A DNA stretch of 64,000 bases from Polynucleobacter sp. KF022 (GTDB taxonomy: Bacteria > Pseudomonadota > Gammaproteobacteria > Burkholderiales > Burkholderiaceae). The notes beneath the pieces were generated by a model. It was not told the origin of the DNA. It saw only the letters and a list, made by a program, of their open reading frames with translations, and searched no databases. This document shows positions 17,593-25,929 of the stretch, in pieces (position 1 is the first letter of the stretch; each line of letters opens with the position of its first letter). The stretch spans positions 1,426,001 through 1,490,000 of the forward strand of contig NZ_AP026972.1 in assembly GCF_027924105.1 (NCBI RefSeq). Direction: 5' to 3'. Both the position numbers and the translations under genes were made by a program.

Positions 17593-18852
17593 TTAGGGCG
17601 CATTTAACCACTTTGATCGATAAGCGCCATCAGGATCATGATCCTGAGCTTGCTTCTTCACATTAAATGGGCGCCCTCCGCGCGGATCTGTGCCTCGCCC
17701 TGCTATGTATAGCCAATTACCCTGGTTGCTATACACATCATAGTCAACCAACTGAGATTCAAACCAAGCAGCGCCAGCGCGCCAATCGCCTTTCATGTCA
17801 TAAATCCAAAAACTTGCCACCACTTGACGCATACGATTGGATAAAAATCCAGTTTCTTGGAGCTCGCGCATCCCAGCATCAATAAAGTCCTCCCCCGTGC
17901 ATCCAGAAGTCCATTGTTGAAATTTCTTTTCATCAAAGCTATTGAGCACTTTATCAACCAAACCTTGAGGTCGATAGCGTTTAATCCCATACTTAAAATG
18001 GAGAAAACGGAAATAGTCTCTCCACAATAATTCAAACCACAGCCAATAAGTTCCATCATTGGCGCCGTATGTTGACTCATAATTTTTTAACTTCTGCGCG
18101 ATTGTTCTTGACGAGCAACAGCCAAAAGCTAACCATGGAGAAAACTTACTGGAATAATCCATACCGATTAATTGATTACGAGTTTGCTTGTAGGTATCTG
18201 GCAAGCGACTCTCAAAGTACTGGTCTATATGGGCTAAAGCACTCAGTTCTCCACCATTAAAAAGAGATTCGACTTGCTTGGCAAATAAACCTTCCTTTAG
18301 CTTAGTCGCAATACTCATCAGCGGCAATGGAGGAATGTGATCTGGAGTGGAAATCGGCTCTACATAGAAAAGATTTCTACGCTCAACCTCCTGGCGGAAT
18401 TTAGTAAATACATCTGGCATTTCCCGCAAATCAAATGGCAAGTCCTTGGGATCAAGCATGCTTGATTGCCAAAATTGCCTAATATTGAAACCCAGATTCT
18501 TGATTACATTTACCTCTGCAAGCTCTTCTGGGGCCTGGATTTGCTCGCAATATATAGTGTCGAATGGTGCTTGCTTCCCAAGCAATTGAAAAACCTCTGC
18601 AGGCTTGCCGTTGAACTCCAGCAAGGTTGACCCCTGAGTAATTAATTGATGGCGCAGTTCATGTAAAGATTGCTGTAAAAATTCCCTTGAGTGTCTGGCA
18701 AATCGAGGAAATCCCCAACTAGTCAGATCATCATTGCTATTCGGATGAATATAGATTGGTAAAAGATAATTAGCGGATGCGCATGCCTCCTTAAATCCGG
18801 GGTTATCTCCCAACCGAAGATCATTTCTAAACCAATAGACGATGGTAGACAT
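17593..18852 (-). CDS. DASH-family cryptochrome/photolyase
   Basis: A 419-residue photolyase-fold flavoprotein. WFRNDLRLGDN opens the antenna-binding domain; SSKFSPWLAFGCCSSR, TYWLWFELLWRDYFRF, TGFLSNRMRQVVASF and YDVYSNQGNWLYIAGRGTDPRG are the FAD-domain blocks, and the GNWLYIAGRGTDPR form is typical of CRY-DASH. These repair cyclobutane pyrimidine dimers in single-stranded DNA using blue light and may also signal. Complete at normal length. Confidence 0.88.
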   Translation of the reverse strand: MSTIVYWFRNDLRLGDNPGFKEACASANYLLPIYIHPNSNDDLTSWGFPRFARHSREFLQQSLHELRHQLITQGSTLLEFNGKPAEVFQLLGKQAPFDTIYCEQIQAPEELAEVNVIKNLGFNIRQFWQSSMLDPKDLPFDLREMPDVFTKFRQEVERRNLFYVEPISTPDHIPPLPLMSIATKLKEGLFAKQVESLFNGGELSALAHIDQYFESRLPDTYKQTRNQLIGMDYSSKFSPWLAFGCCSSRTIAQKLKNYESTYGANDGTYWLWFELLWRDYFRFLHFKYGIKRYRPQGLVDKVLNSFDEKKFQQWTSGCTGEDFIDAGMRELQETGFLSNRMRQVVASFWIYDMKGDWRAGAAWFESQLVDYDVYSNQGNWLYIAGRGTDPRGGRPFNVKKQAQDHDPDGAYRSKWLNAP

Positions 18853-18860
18853 ACCGCTTC

Positions 18861-20255
18861 TTAACTAAGATGAATCACTTGGTTTTTATACTGTCCGGCT
18901 AGTGCTTTTTTAACGATCTTATAAATATCAAGATCGAATTCAGCATCGCCAGTACTTTTGAGCTCAATCAACTCATCCTCATTTATGGCGGTACCCAAAT
19001 AGCACCATTTATCCAAAACAATCATTTCTCCATTTTCTTTGATGGCTATTGGGCCCTTATAAGGCCAAACCTGCACTCTATATAACTCCATTGCCGTTCT
19101 TAACTGCAGATTATGCATTTCAGTTGGCATGATGCCAATGCACGCACCACCACATTGCTTCACTTGATATCCAAAGCAGGCTTTTCCATCAACCGCTTTC
19201 TCAAGTCCAAGCAATACTTCGCATAAGCGATATTTTTTGGCAACTGCCTTGAGATATGAATTTGCCTCTCGTTTGTTATAAAACAAACCAAAAAGATTAT
19301 CTTGAAGGCCTGGCATGAGATCTGCGTGATTCACAAGCGTTGGCTTTAGTACACCACTGGTATCTTTATCAAGACTCCAAGCACAAAGATCCCTTGAGCG
19401 ACGAAGCTTGATATTCATACTAGGCATACGCTCTTTAATCAGCCTAGACTCCAATATCAAAGCTCCTAGTTCTCCACTAGTTTCAATCCAGTCAATATCT
19501 CTCACCTGTAAAGATAATTTCATTTCCTTGCGCTGGGTTAACGAGCCTTGAAAGTGCCCCATCACCCTACTGCGCAGGGAAATACTCTTCCCAATATATA
19601 AGGGGGTTCTATTTTCTCCGTAAAAGATATAGCACCCAGGCGCATCAGGTATCGAATCAATCAATTCCTGATCGATGTTCGGTGGCAGACTTGCATTTCC
19701 AATTAACTGATTAAGAGCTTCCAACAAGCGCTCCTTACCAACCGCCCTTTCGCAGATTTGCCAAAACTGAAAAAGCAAGTCTGCATCGCCAAGCGCCCTA
19801 TGTCTAGCGCTGACAGTCAAACTATGCTCACGAATGATAGTGTCTAGATTGTGACGAGCTTGGTTAGGAAATAGAAGTCTTGAGAGTTTGACGGTACACA
19901 AGACCTTGGGCTTGAAATCCAAGCCTATTCTTTTAAAAGAGGCCTTAATAAATCCATAATCAAATCGCGCGTTGTGGGCTACAAATATCTTACCTTCGAG
20001 CTCTGCCTTTAGGTCTCCGGCAATTTCTTCAAAGCCAGGTTTATCAGACACCATTTGCGGGGAGATCCCAGTGAGTCTTTGAATATTTTGTGGAATATAG
20101 ACATGGGGGTTGATTAAGCTCTCCCAGATAGCAACTCCGTTATTAGAAAGCGTTTTAATGCCTATTTCTGTAATGCGATCTCTGTCAAAATTCGAACCAG
20201 TTGTCTCGATATCAACAAAAGCAAGTGCTGGATAGTCGAACGATTGCTTATTCAT
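18861..20255 (-). CDS. DEDDh exonuclease - GIY-YIG nuclease fusion
   Basis: A 464-residue two-nuclease protein. Residues about 8-170 form a DnaQ-like 3'-5' exonuclease (FVDIETTGSNFDRDRITEIG, then HNARFDYGF and ARHRALGDADLL). Residues about 205-290 are a UvrC/Cho-type GIY-YIG domain (PDAPGCYIFYGENRTPLYIGKS, with SLRSRVMGHF). A Cys-rich C-terminus (ACFGYQVKQCGGACIG) resembles the UvrC cysteine-rich region. It is likely a DNA-repair nuclease. It sits 8 bases upstream of the cryptochrome start, suggesting a DNA-repair operon. Confidence 0.87.
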   Translation of the reverse strand: MNKQSFDYPALAFVDIETTGSNFDRDRITEIGIKTLSNNGVAIWESLINPHVYIPQNIQRLTGISPQMVSDKPGFEEIAGDLKAELEGKIFVAHNARFDYGFIKASFKRIGLDFKPKVLCTVKLSRLLFPNQARHNLDTIIREHSLTVSARHRALGDADLLFQFWQICERAVGKERLLEALNQLIGNASLPPNIDQELIDSIPDAPGCYIFYGENRTPLYIGKSISLRSRVMGHFQGSLTQRKEMKLSLQVRDIDWIETSGELGALILESRLIKERMPSMNIKLRRSRDLCAWSLDKDTSGVLKPTLVNHADLMPGLQDNLFGLFYNKREANSYLKAVAKKYRLCEVLLGLEKAVDGKACFGYQVKQCGGACIGIMPTEMHNLQLRTAMELYRVQVWPYKGPIAIKENGEMIVLDKWCYLGTAINEDELIELKSTGDAEFDLDIYKIVKKALAGQYKNQVIHLS

Positions 20256-20305
20256 AACATTAGAGAATCAGGCAATGGGGGTTACTAGCCCCCTCAACCT
20301 AAGCT

Positions 20306-20875
20306 TTAACTTGGACTGCGATCCAGAAAGTTTGCAAAGTCAAATACAGAATTAGGTCCACGCGGGACATCTTCCACTTTTTTAAATTGCGCCTTCACCA
20401 CTTTTTGAACCTCACCCTTTTGTCTTTTTTCTTTCTTAGAGTCAAGAGGAGCATAAACAGTTCTCTCGGGTGCTTTTTTTATATCACTAAAGCTGGGCAC
20501 ATAATCTTTGATAGTAGATGCCAAGGTGACGTTGGCCATACAACCAAGCATGTATGCTTCCAAGGACTGGTAAAGCTCTTTGGCAATATCGGATAACTCA
20601 ACTTTGCGCTTTTTAATGAGATTCATTGCCAGCACAATGTCTTTAATCGTAATTAAGCGAGGGTCTTGAGATAGCACGTAACCCCCTCTGCGACCTTTGG
20701 TTCCCCTAACAAAACCCGACTCCCTTAATGGTCGTAATAGAAGCTCAATCCGACTGATAGATAAATTTTGCCTTTTAGCCAGCTCAGGAACGGGCACGGG
20801 TTGGCCATTAACCGAATGACTGGCAATATCTACTAGGGTATTCAGGGCGGCTTTTGCTGCTTTAGTGAGGTCCAT
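20306..20875 (-). CDS. Rrf2-family transcriptional regulator without Fe-S cysteines
   Basis: A 189-residue protein with an Rrf2-type winged helix: AKAALNTLVDIASHS, PVPELAKRQNLSISRIELLLRPLRESGFVRGTKGRRGGYVL. The usual three-cysteine iron-sulfur site of IscR/NsrR is absent; only one cysteine (YMLGCMANV) lies near that position. The last 60 residues are a Lys-rich extension not typical of the family. Divergent from a membrane-protein gene, which it may regulate. Confidence 0.8.
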   Translation of the reverse strand: MDLTKAAKAALNTLVDIASHSVNGQPVPVPELAKRQNLSISRIELLLRPLRESGFVRGTKGRRGGYVLSQDPRLITIKDIVLAMNLIKKRKVELSDIAKELYQSLEAYMLGCMANVTLASTIKDYVPSFSDIKKAPERTVYAPLDSKKEKRQKGEVQKVVKAQFKKVEDVPRGPNSVFDFANFLDRSPS

Positions 20876-20964
20876 TTTGAACTTAGCGGAAATGTTAGAT
20901 TAGCTCTAGTATCAAACTGATTCCAACTTTATGCTGCGGCGCAATTCTTAACCCTATTTACCCT

Positions 20965-21456
20965 ATGGTTGAAAGTACTCAAGACCAATACCAATTTGCA
21001 TATCGATTTTTGCGATTCATCTCCTACTTACTGTTGGGTGGAGTCATTGCACAATTGTTTAGCTGCTTAAGCGCTTACCTCTTTATTGGTGATACACAGG
21101 CGGCAGGCATGGTAGCGCACATAGTGATACAACATTTGTCTTATTACATATTAGGCTGCACTTTTATTGTCTTGAGCCTTGCTAATGTGCTTATCAAAAG
21201 AGGTCGACATGACCTCAAGACAATTCGCATCCCCGCTCTCATGTTAATACTAGCTACATCAGCAAGCAGCTTCCTGTTAATACCGCGCATGGATTACTTA
21301 CGAGAGACAGCATTGCTAGATGGCATGCCTGTAGCACTCTCGCCATTTGCCAATTACTTTGAGATTTTGAATGGATTGACCTTCATCTTGGTCGTAACTC
21401 AGATAGTTTGCTGCGGGCTAATGGCGTGGCGCCTTAGTAAGCCCCGCTCAGCCTAG
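20965..21456 (+). CDS. DUF4149-like four-helix membrane protein
   Basis: A 163-residue membrane protein with four predicted hydrophobic helices. The arrangement (long first helix, IPRMDYLRE linker, then FEILNGLTFILVVTQIV) resembles DUF4149/TMEM205-like proteins, but the match is by eye only. Its 3' end overlaps the convergent DUF2244 gene by 9 bases. Confidence 0.6.
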   Translation: MVESTQDQYQFAYRFLRFISYLLLGGVIAQLFSCLSAYLFIGDTQAAGMVAHIVIQHLSYYILGCTFIVLSLANVLIKRGRHDLKTIRIPALMLILATSASSFLLIPRMDYLRETALLDGMPVALSPFANYFEILNGLTFILVVTQIVCCGLMAWRLSKPRSA

Positions 21457-21876
21457 GTAGCGTCTCACCGAGGCAATCAGCGGCAACTGCTGCTCTTGCC
21501 TGATAAATTGGCCAATCTCCACGCGTAAGTTTGATTGGCTAATAAAAAATGTTTTTGCATCCTCAAGAGGGGTTTCTATTTTTGCCCACTGAGTATTAAA
21601 TTCATAAATCTTTTCTTTATAGCCAATAAACTTTTTAACAATCAGGCGCTTACCGTCAATCTCAATGGTCTCACTATCAAGAGCATGTCGGCAATAGATT
21701 AGAAATCCGATCGTTACCGCACCAATCTCAACAATCGTAAAAATTGGAATAACCCAGACCCCCGCCAAAAGAAAACCAATTGCTACTACAAAGGAGAGGC
21801 ATACCAAAGCAATATAAAACTGCAGGAGCTGCTTCGGAGTCAGCGCACAGTTTCTTCGCATTTGCCAAATCTTCAT
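21448..21876 (-). CDS. DUF2244 integral membrane protein
   Basis: A 142-residue protein with two adjacent transmembrane helices near residues 18-65 and a basic cytoplasmic C-terminal domain. RRNCALTPKQLL, then YCRHALDSETIEIDGKRLIVKK and RVEIGQFIRQEQQ match DUF2244. It is found near cytochrome oxidase genes in many proteobacteria, but not here. Function unknown. Confidence 0.75.
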   Translation of the reverse strand: MKIWQMRRNCALTPKQLLQFYIALVCLSFVVAIGFLLAGVWVIPIFTIVEIGAVTIGFLIYCRHALDSETIEIDGKRLIVKKFIGYKEKIYEFNTQWAKIETPLEDAKTFFISQSNLRVEIGQFIRQEQQLPLIASVRRYLG

Positions 21877-21901
21877 ACCAAGTCCACTTACAGAGGATTA
21901 A

Positions 21902-22048
21902 TTACTTATTTTTTCGCTCATGGGCTTTTGCTAACTGGTCAGCGCTTCTTTGCTGAAAGTCGACCATGCTGTGGTAACCCATCTGGTAGCACGGGCAATG
22001 CTTACCCAAGATCCAGCGGGCTAGCTTGATGCGTAGTTTTTGTACCAT
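21902..22048 (-). CDS. Small basic protein of 48 residues
   Basis: A short frame reading MVQKLRIKLARWILGKHCPC at its N-terminus, with a Cys-Pro-Cys motif and an amphipathic, basic rest. A GGAG ribosome site sits about 8 bases before the ATG. It lies upstream of the DUF2244 gene on the same strand with a 25-base gap, so they may be cotranscribed. No family recognised. Confidence 0.5.
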   Translation of the reverse strand: MVQKLRIKLARWILGKHCPCYQMGYHSMVDFQQRSADQLAKAHERKNK

Positions 22049-22181
22049 TTTGGGTCTCCAAGAATTGAACATCTAATGTAAACGGAAATTAGATTTACTG
22101 CAGGCCGTAGAGAAAAACACGGGGGATTTCAGTGGTGAGTGGTCATCAGCAAAAAGCATCCAAATCCATTACATTGATTAC

Positions 22182-22826
22182 ATGACTGAATCTAACTCCA
22201 CCCCACGAAAAATCCCGTTATTCCCTCTTGGAACAGTGCTTTTCCCAGACGGTGTGATCGCACTCAAAATTTTTGAAGCCCGGTACCTTGACATGATTAA
22301 GCAATGCTTGCGAGAGAAAACTGAATTCGGCGTGGTTAGCATTATCAAAAATACCAGTAACGATAACGATAGCGAACCTCCTACTTTTGCCAGCATTGGG
22401 ACCCTAGCATTGATCGAAGACTTTGATCCTGTGCAGCCTGCCTTATACATGACTAAATCATGCGGAACGCAGCGCTTTAAGTTACTAAATAGCACCCAAC
22501 AAAACAACGGTCTATGGGTTGGTGAAGTGGAGCTGCTGGATAAAGATCCACTCATACCTATTCCTCAAGAACATCAAGGTGTAGCTAAGTTACTAGACGA
22601 GATTATTTCTGTCATTCAAAGTGAGGATCTATTGGGCGACGCCCCTTTCAAGAAGCCCTTTAAGACCGATGATTGCGGCTGGGTCTCCAATCGTCTAGCA
22701 GAACTCTTGCCAATCTCTCTTGCACAGAAGAATCACCTCCTAGCCCAAACCAATCCGCGAATTAGACTCGATCTCATTACTGAAATCATTGAGGATGATG
22801 ATTTAAGAAATCTGAAGATGCACTAA
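22182..22826 (+). CDS. Lon-substrate-binding-domain (LON_substr_bdg) protein
   Basis: A 214-residue stand-alone Lon N-terminal domain: PLFPLGTVLFPDGVIALKIFEARYLDMIKQCL is the hallmark, with GVVSI and FDPVQPALYMTKSCGTQRF following. There is no ATPase or protease domain, which is normal for this family. It probably binds proteins. A 4-base gap to the MpaB-like gene implies an operon. Confidence 0.85.
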   Translation: MTESNSTPRKIPLFPLGTVLFPDGVIALKIFEARYLDMIKQCLREKTEFGVVSIIKNTSNDNDSEPPTFASIGTLALIEDFDPVQPALYMTKSCGTQRFKLLNSTQQNNGLWVGEVELLDKDPLIPIPQEHQGVAKLLDEIISVIQSEDLLGDAPFKKPFKTDDCGWVSNRLAELLPISLAQKNHLLAQTNPRIRLDLITEIIEDDDLRNLKMH

Positions 22827-22830
22827 ACCC

Positions 22831-23691
22831 ATGCTGGATGAGCTGATTCGGAAAACGATTCGAGAAATGGTGGGCGGAAGTGGCCCACCAGTAGCGTTCT
22901 TAGTGCCAAAGGGTGACCGTGGTTTATTTGGCCCCGAATCAATAGCCTGGAAGGTGCATGCAGACTTTATTTCCATGATGATTGGTGGCATTAGCTCATT
23001 AATTCTTCAGGCACTACATCCACAAGCCTTAGCTGGAGTTTGGGATCATTCTTCATTTAGGGAAGATTTGAAGGGTCGACTCGGTAGAACAGCATTTTTT
23101 ATTGCGGCTACTACATACGGTCCTACCGATATGGCAGATAACATTATTCAGAAGGTTAATCAGATTCATACCAAAATTACTGGCTTCGATGAATTTGGAA
23201 AACCATACTCAGCGACCGATCCACATTTACTAGCTTGGGTACATCTCACAGAAACGCGCAGCTTCATGAGCTCTTTTGAAGTTTACCGAAAAGAAAAATT
23301 AAAGCCAAAAGAGAAAGATCAGTATTTTTTAGAAATGAAATCGCTTGGCGAAAGAATGGGTGCCACCGACATTCCAAATACTTATGCAGAAACTGAGAGC
23401 GCCATTAGAGCCTTCATACCAGAGCTTTATTTTGGCGACCGGGCTAAGAGCATTATTGATTTACTCGATCATTTCCCAAGCAATCTGACTGCCAAGCCCT
23501 TTATCAAGCTTATTAGTCGTGCAGGATTTCTGAATCTTCCTGACTGGGTGTACCCGATTATCAAAAAACCAACGCCCACTTATTTAGAGCGCCTTGCAGT
23601 TCAGAAGAGTATCGACCTCATCGCCTACCCTGTGCGTGAAGCACTGAAGGATGGGGTGGCCGCCCACTCCCTGCGTAGAGTGTATGGCTAA
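22831..23691 (+). CDS. Oxygenase MpaB family protein (DUF2236)
   Basis: A 286-residue helical protein with the DUF2236 blocks PESIAWKVHADFISMMIGG, ALHPQALAGVWDHSSFREDLKGRLGRTAFFI and LLAWVHLTETRSF. The family includes latex-clearing-protein-like heme oxygenases and MpaB; the conserved His residues in HADF, LHPQ and WVH fit metal or heme binding. Substrate unknown. Cotranscribed with the preceding gene. Confidence 0.82.
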   Translation: MLDELIRKTIREMVGGSGPPVAFLVPKGDRGLFGPESIAWKVHADFISMMIGGISSLILQALHPQALAGVWDHSSFREDLKGRLGRTAFFIAATTYGPTDMADNIIQKVNQIHTKITGFDEFGKPYSATDPHLLAWVHLTETRSFMSSFEVYRKEKLKPKEKDQYFLEMKSLGERMGATDIPNTYAETESAIRAFIPELYFGDRAKSIIDLLDHFPSNLTAKPFIKLISRAGFLNLPDWVYPIIKKPTPTYLERLAVQKSIDLIAYPVREALKDGVAAHSLRRVYG

Positions 23692-23724
23692 CTTTTTACA
23701 AAAAAGTATTTTAGTCTTGGGTTA

Positions 23725-23898
23725 CTACTCAGATTTAGGCTTATCAGAGGTATTTTCTTGGCTCTTATCCTTTGCCTGCAGGTTCAAACTCGGCGCACTC
23801 ATTTTTTCACCGTCCCAAACCTGGCCACACCAACACTCTCCAGCATCATTAATGATACAAACGCCGGATCCACAGCAACGCTTATCTGGGGCTTTCAT
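23725..23898 (-). CDS. Small cysteine-rich protein of 57 residues
   Basis: A short minus-strand frame beginning MKAPDKRCCGSGVCII and continuing NDAGECWCGQVWDGEKM. Five cysteines are clustered in the first 25 residues (CC-x3-C-x7-C-x-C), which could hold a metal or Fe-S centre. An AAGG ribosome site precedes the ATG. I recall similar short proteins in other Burkholderiales but no function. It is convergent with the MpaB-like gene. Confidence 0.6.
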   Translation of the reverse strand: MKAPDKRCCGSGVCIINDAGECWCGQVWDGEKMSAPSLNLQAKDKSQENTSDKPKSE

Positions 23899-23952
23899 GA
23901 TTCAAACCTTCTTTCCGATTTACGCCAATAAAAAAAATATCTTGGGAACATT

Positions 23953-24345
23953 ATGACAACTAATGCTTGTATTGAATTAAAAGATCTTAAACTGCAAACG
24001 CAAATTGGAACCTATGGCCCGGGCGCTATTGTTCCAAAACAGCATCTTCTCGACTTAACTCTTTGGATAGACCCAAAATTGGTCCTTATCGCAGAAGATG
24101 TCATGGAAAATGTATTTGACTATGACCCCTTAGTCATTGAGATTGACCAATTAGCTGGCGATGGTCATTACGAAACCCAAGAAAGGTTGATGACTAGGAT
24201 CGTTCAAGCTTGCGCAAATTACTCTGAAATTGAGTCTCTTGAAATTGGCCTCAGAAAACTTCCTGCTAGCGCAGGATCAGGATCTTTGGGTGTCCGGCTC
24301 CAGATAGATGGCGATACTCTCAATAACATGAGGGATAAAAAGTGA
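23953..24345 (+). CDS. folB: Dihydroneopterin aldolase family protein
   Basis: A 130-residue T-fold protein. ELKDLKLQTQIGTYGPGA and VFDYDPLVIEIDQLAGDGHYETQERLMTRIVQACA match FolB-type enzymes (tetrahydrofolate synthesis), with the catalytic Glu region in HYETQE; the C-terminal IEIGLRKLPA fits the second substrate loop. The 20-residue insertion after the first loop is a little unusual, so a FolX-type epimerase is possible. Confidence 0.75.
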   Translation: MTTNACIELKDLKLQTQIGTYGPGAIVPKQHLLDLTLWIDPKLVLIAEDVMENVFDYDPLVIEIDQLAGDGHYETQERLMTRIVQACANYSEIESLEIGLRKLPASAGSGSLGVRLQIDGDTLNNMRDKK

Positions 24346-24455
24346 CTATCGTAGATTGGATCGTATGAAACTGAGAATTTCATCATAAAGCTCTCGAATT
24401 TTGCGTACCAATTTCATACCTATCATCTTAAGCGATTCTCTTTAAAGTAAACATC

Positions 24456-25028
24456 ATGAAAATTGTCTTCTCCTTTTGTATAAGTGCATTACTTGCTATT
24501 GTTGCCATGCCAGTAAGCGCAAACCTTGCCAGCAGCCTTAGCGATGGGCAGCATGTTTTACTCATGCGTCATGCAGATGCACCAGGCTACGGAGATCCTT
24601 CAGGCTATCAACTAGACAAGTGCTCCACCCAAAGAAATCTGGGTGAAAGAGGCAAGAAGCAAGCAATGCTGATAGGTCAATGGTTAACTAACCAGGGAAT
24701 TACCTCTGCCAAAGTGATGAGTAGCCCCTGGTGTCGCTGTATTGATACTGCAAAACTACTAAACAAGGGTCAAGTCACTATTGCCCCTGCGCTCGGATCA
24801 TTCTTTGATGATATGAGCCTAGAAAAAGAGCAAACCCGAAATCTAGAAAAACTCATTCAAGTCCAATTGAATGAAAATCCCAAAACACCACTCATCTTAG
24901 TCACGCATCATGTGAATATTCAAGCCTTCACCGGCAAAGTGGTTAACGTTGGAGATATGGTTCTAGCCAAAGTAGATAAGAATGGTAAGTTCTTATCTCA
25001 ACAAATCCATCCAAGCCCAAGTTTTTAG
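24456..25028 (+). CDS. Periplasmic histidine phosphatase family protein
   Basis: A 190-residue protein with a signal peptide (ending VSANLAS) and the phosphoglycerate-mutase-like fold. The phosphohistidine motif is LLMRHADAPG at about 35-44; LGERGKKQAMLIGQWL and MSSPWCRCIDTA are the other family blocks; the second catalytic His is LVTHHVNI. SixA/Ais-like periplasmic members act on lipid A or other phosphates. Last backbone gene before the island. Confidence 0.82.
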   Translation: MKIVFSFCISALLAIVAMPVSANLASSLSDGQHVLLMRHADAPGYGDPSGYQLDKCSTQRNLGERGKKQAMLIGQWLTNQGITSAKVMSSPWCRCIDTAKLLNKGQVTIAPALGSFFDDMSLEKEQTRNLEKLIQVQLNENPKTPLILVTHHVNIQAFTGKVVNVGDMVLAKVDKNGKFLSQQIHPSPSF

Positions 25029-25051
25029 AATTTTTCTCACGCGCAAAAAAG

Positions 25052-25073
25052 AAAACCACCCGAAGGTGGTTTT
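25052..25073. terminator. Terminator hairpin beside the first tRNA-derived repeat
   Basis: AAAACCACC-CGAA-GGTGGTTTT. It can terminate the phosphatase gene on the plus strand, and on the minus strand it sits where a tRNA terminator would be, 7 bases beyond the CCA end of the tRNA fragment. Confidence 0.7.
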
Positions 25074-25075
25074 GT

Positions 25076-25120
25076 ATTTCTGGTGGGCCCACCAGGACTT
25101 GAACCTGGGACCAAAGGATT
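25076..25120 (-). repeat. tRNA 3'-end direct repeat, copy 1 (putative att)
   Basis: A 45-bp sequence identical at 49806-49850 and 62795-62839. On the minus strand it reads as the variable loop, T arm (CCAGG-TTCAAGT-CCTGG), acceptor 3' strand and CCA of a tRNA. This copy alone is preceded by CTCATAA, a CAU anticodon loop as in tRNA-Ile2 or tRNA-Met, but no tRNA 5' half follows. It is therefore an attachment-site scar, not a functional gene. Confidence 0.8.
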
Positions 25121-25232
25121 ATGAGAGCAGAGGACCAAATTGACCGTAGTAAATATAAGGGTCTAGCGTTGGTGAGGCTCGGTGTGTAAGTAAGTGTGTA
25201 AGCAAATTTCACTTCTTTGCTGAAAAATACAT

Positions 25233-25919
25233 TTAATTAGCGTATCGAAACTCAACCCAAGTTGGAGAACTAATTCTGCTCCGCATAGCATGGGTTGTTA
25301 TTCCAAACTCCTCTGCTGCTGCTCGCACCCCAACAAAAGTGCCGCGGGGAGTTACGATAACTTTATCTAGCTTAGGCTCAAATTTAAACTCATCGGGCTT
25401 AAAGTACTTGATCCAACTATATATTCTAGTTGGGTGCACCCCATAATGCTCAGCAGCAGCATACACATTTGGAAACCTTCCTTTGGGAGTTAGTACCGCC
25501 ATTGGAGCCCTTCCATTTTGCTTAGCAACTGCCTTAGTAACCGACTCAGCCTTGATAGTTTTTTTGCGGGGGCGAGCTGGAGTTATGAATGCAAACCCCT
25601 CCCTCCCTTTCCGAATCCAATTCGAAATAGTCTGACAAACTACACCATACAATAGAGCCGCATCATTGATGCTGTCACACTCCCCTTTTGGAGTCATTAC
25701 GCGCCGGGATAAGCGATTCTCTATAGTGCTTCCGAGCAAACTACTGTTCTTATTATTTGTGGCGACTTTAGTGGCAGTTCTTTTTGCGATTGACTCTTCA
25801 GACAGCCTTCCATAATGATTCGTATTGAAATTTTGCTTCTTAGTGCTCCATGTAGAAAATTCATCCCACGATACTTTTTTTCCATTTTTTAATTCAACCA
25901 TGTGATTATTTGTATTCAT
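25233..25919 (-). CDS. Protein with three HTH-like (NUMOD1/IENR-like) repeats
   Basis: About 228 residues. Three copies of a roughly 40-residue unit are visible: VMTPKGECDSINDAALLYGV...ISNWIRKG, VLTPKGRFPNVYAAAEHYGV...IYSWIKYF and VIVTPRGTFVGVRAAAEEFGI...AMRSRISS. Each resembles the short helix-turn-helix repeats appended to phage homing nucleases, but no nuclease core (HNH or GIY-YIG) is present. The ATG at 25919 follows AAGGTG, 10 bases after the AAA ATPase stop, so the two are an operon. Probable sequence-specific DNA binding. Confidence 0.7.
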   Translation of the reverse strand: MNTNNHMVELKNGKKVSWDEFSTWSTKKQNFNTNHYGRLSEESIAKRTATKVATNNKNSSLLGSTIENRLSRRVMTPKGECDSINDAALLYGVVCQTISNWIRKGREGFAFITPARPRKKTIKAESVTKAVAKQNGRAPMAVLTPKGRFPNVYAAAEHYGVHPTRIYSWIKYFKPDEFKFEPKLDKVIVTPRGTFVGVRAAAEEFGITTHAMRSRISSPTWVEFRYAN

Positions 25920-25929
25920 TATTGTCACC

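Noticed and set aside
25081..25160. A complete tRNA at 25.1 kb
   Set aside because: Only the anticodon loop to CCA part is tRNA-like; the 5' side does not pair with the acceptor or anticodon stems.
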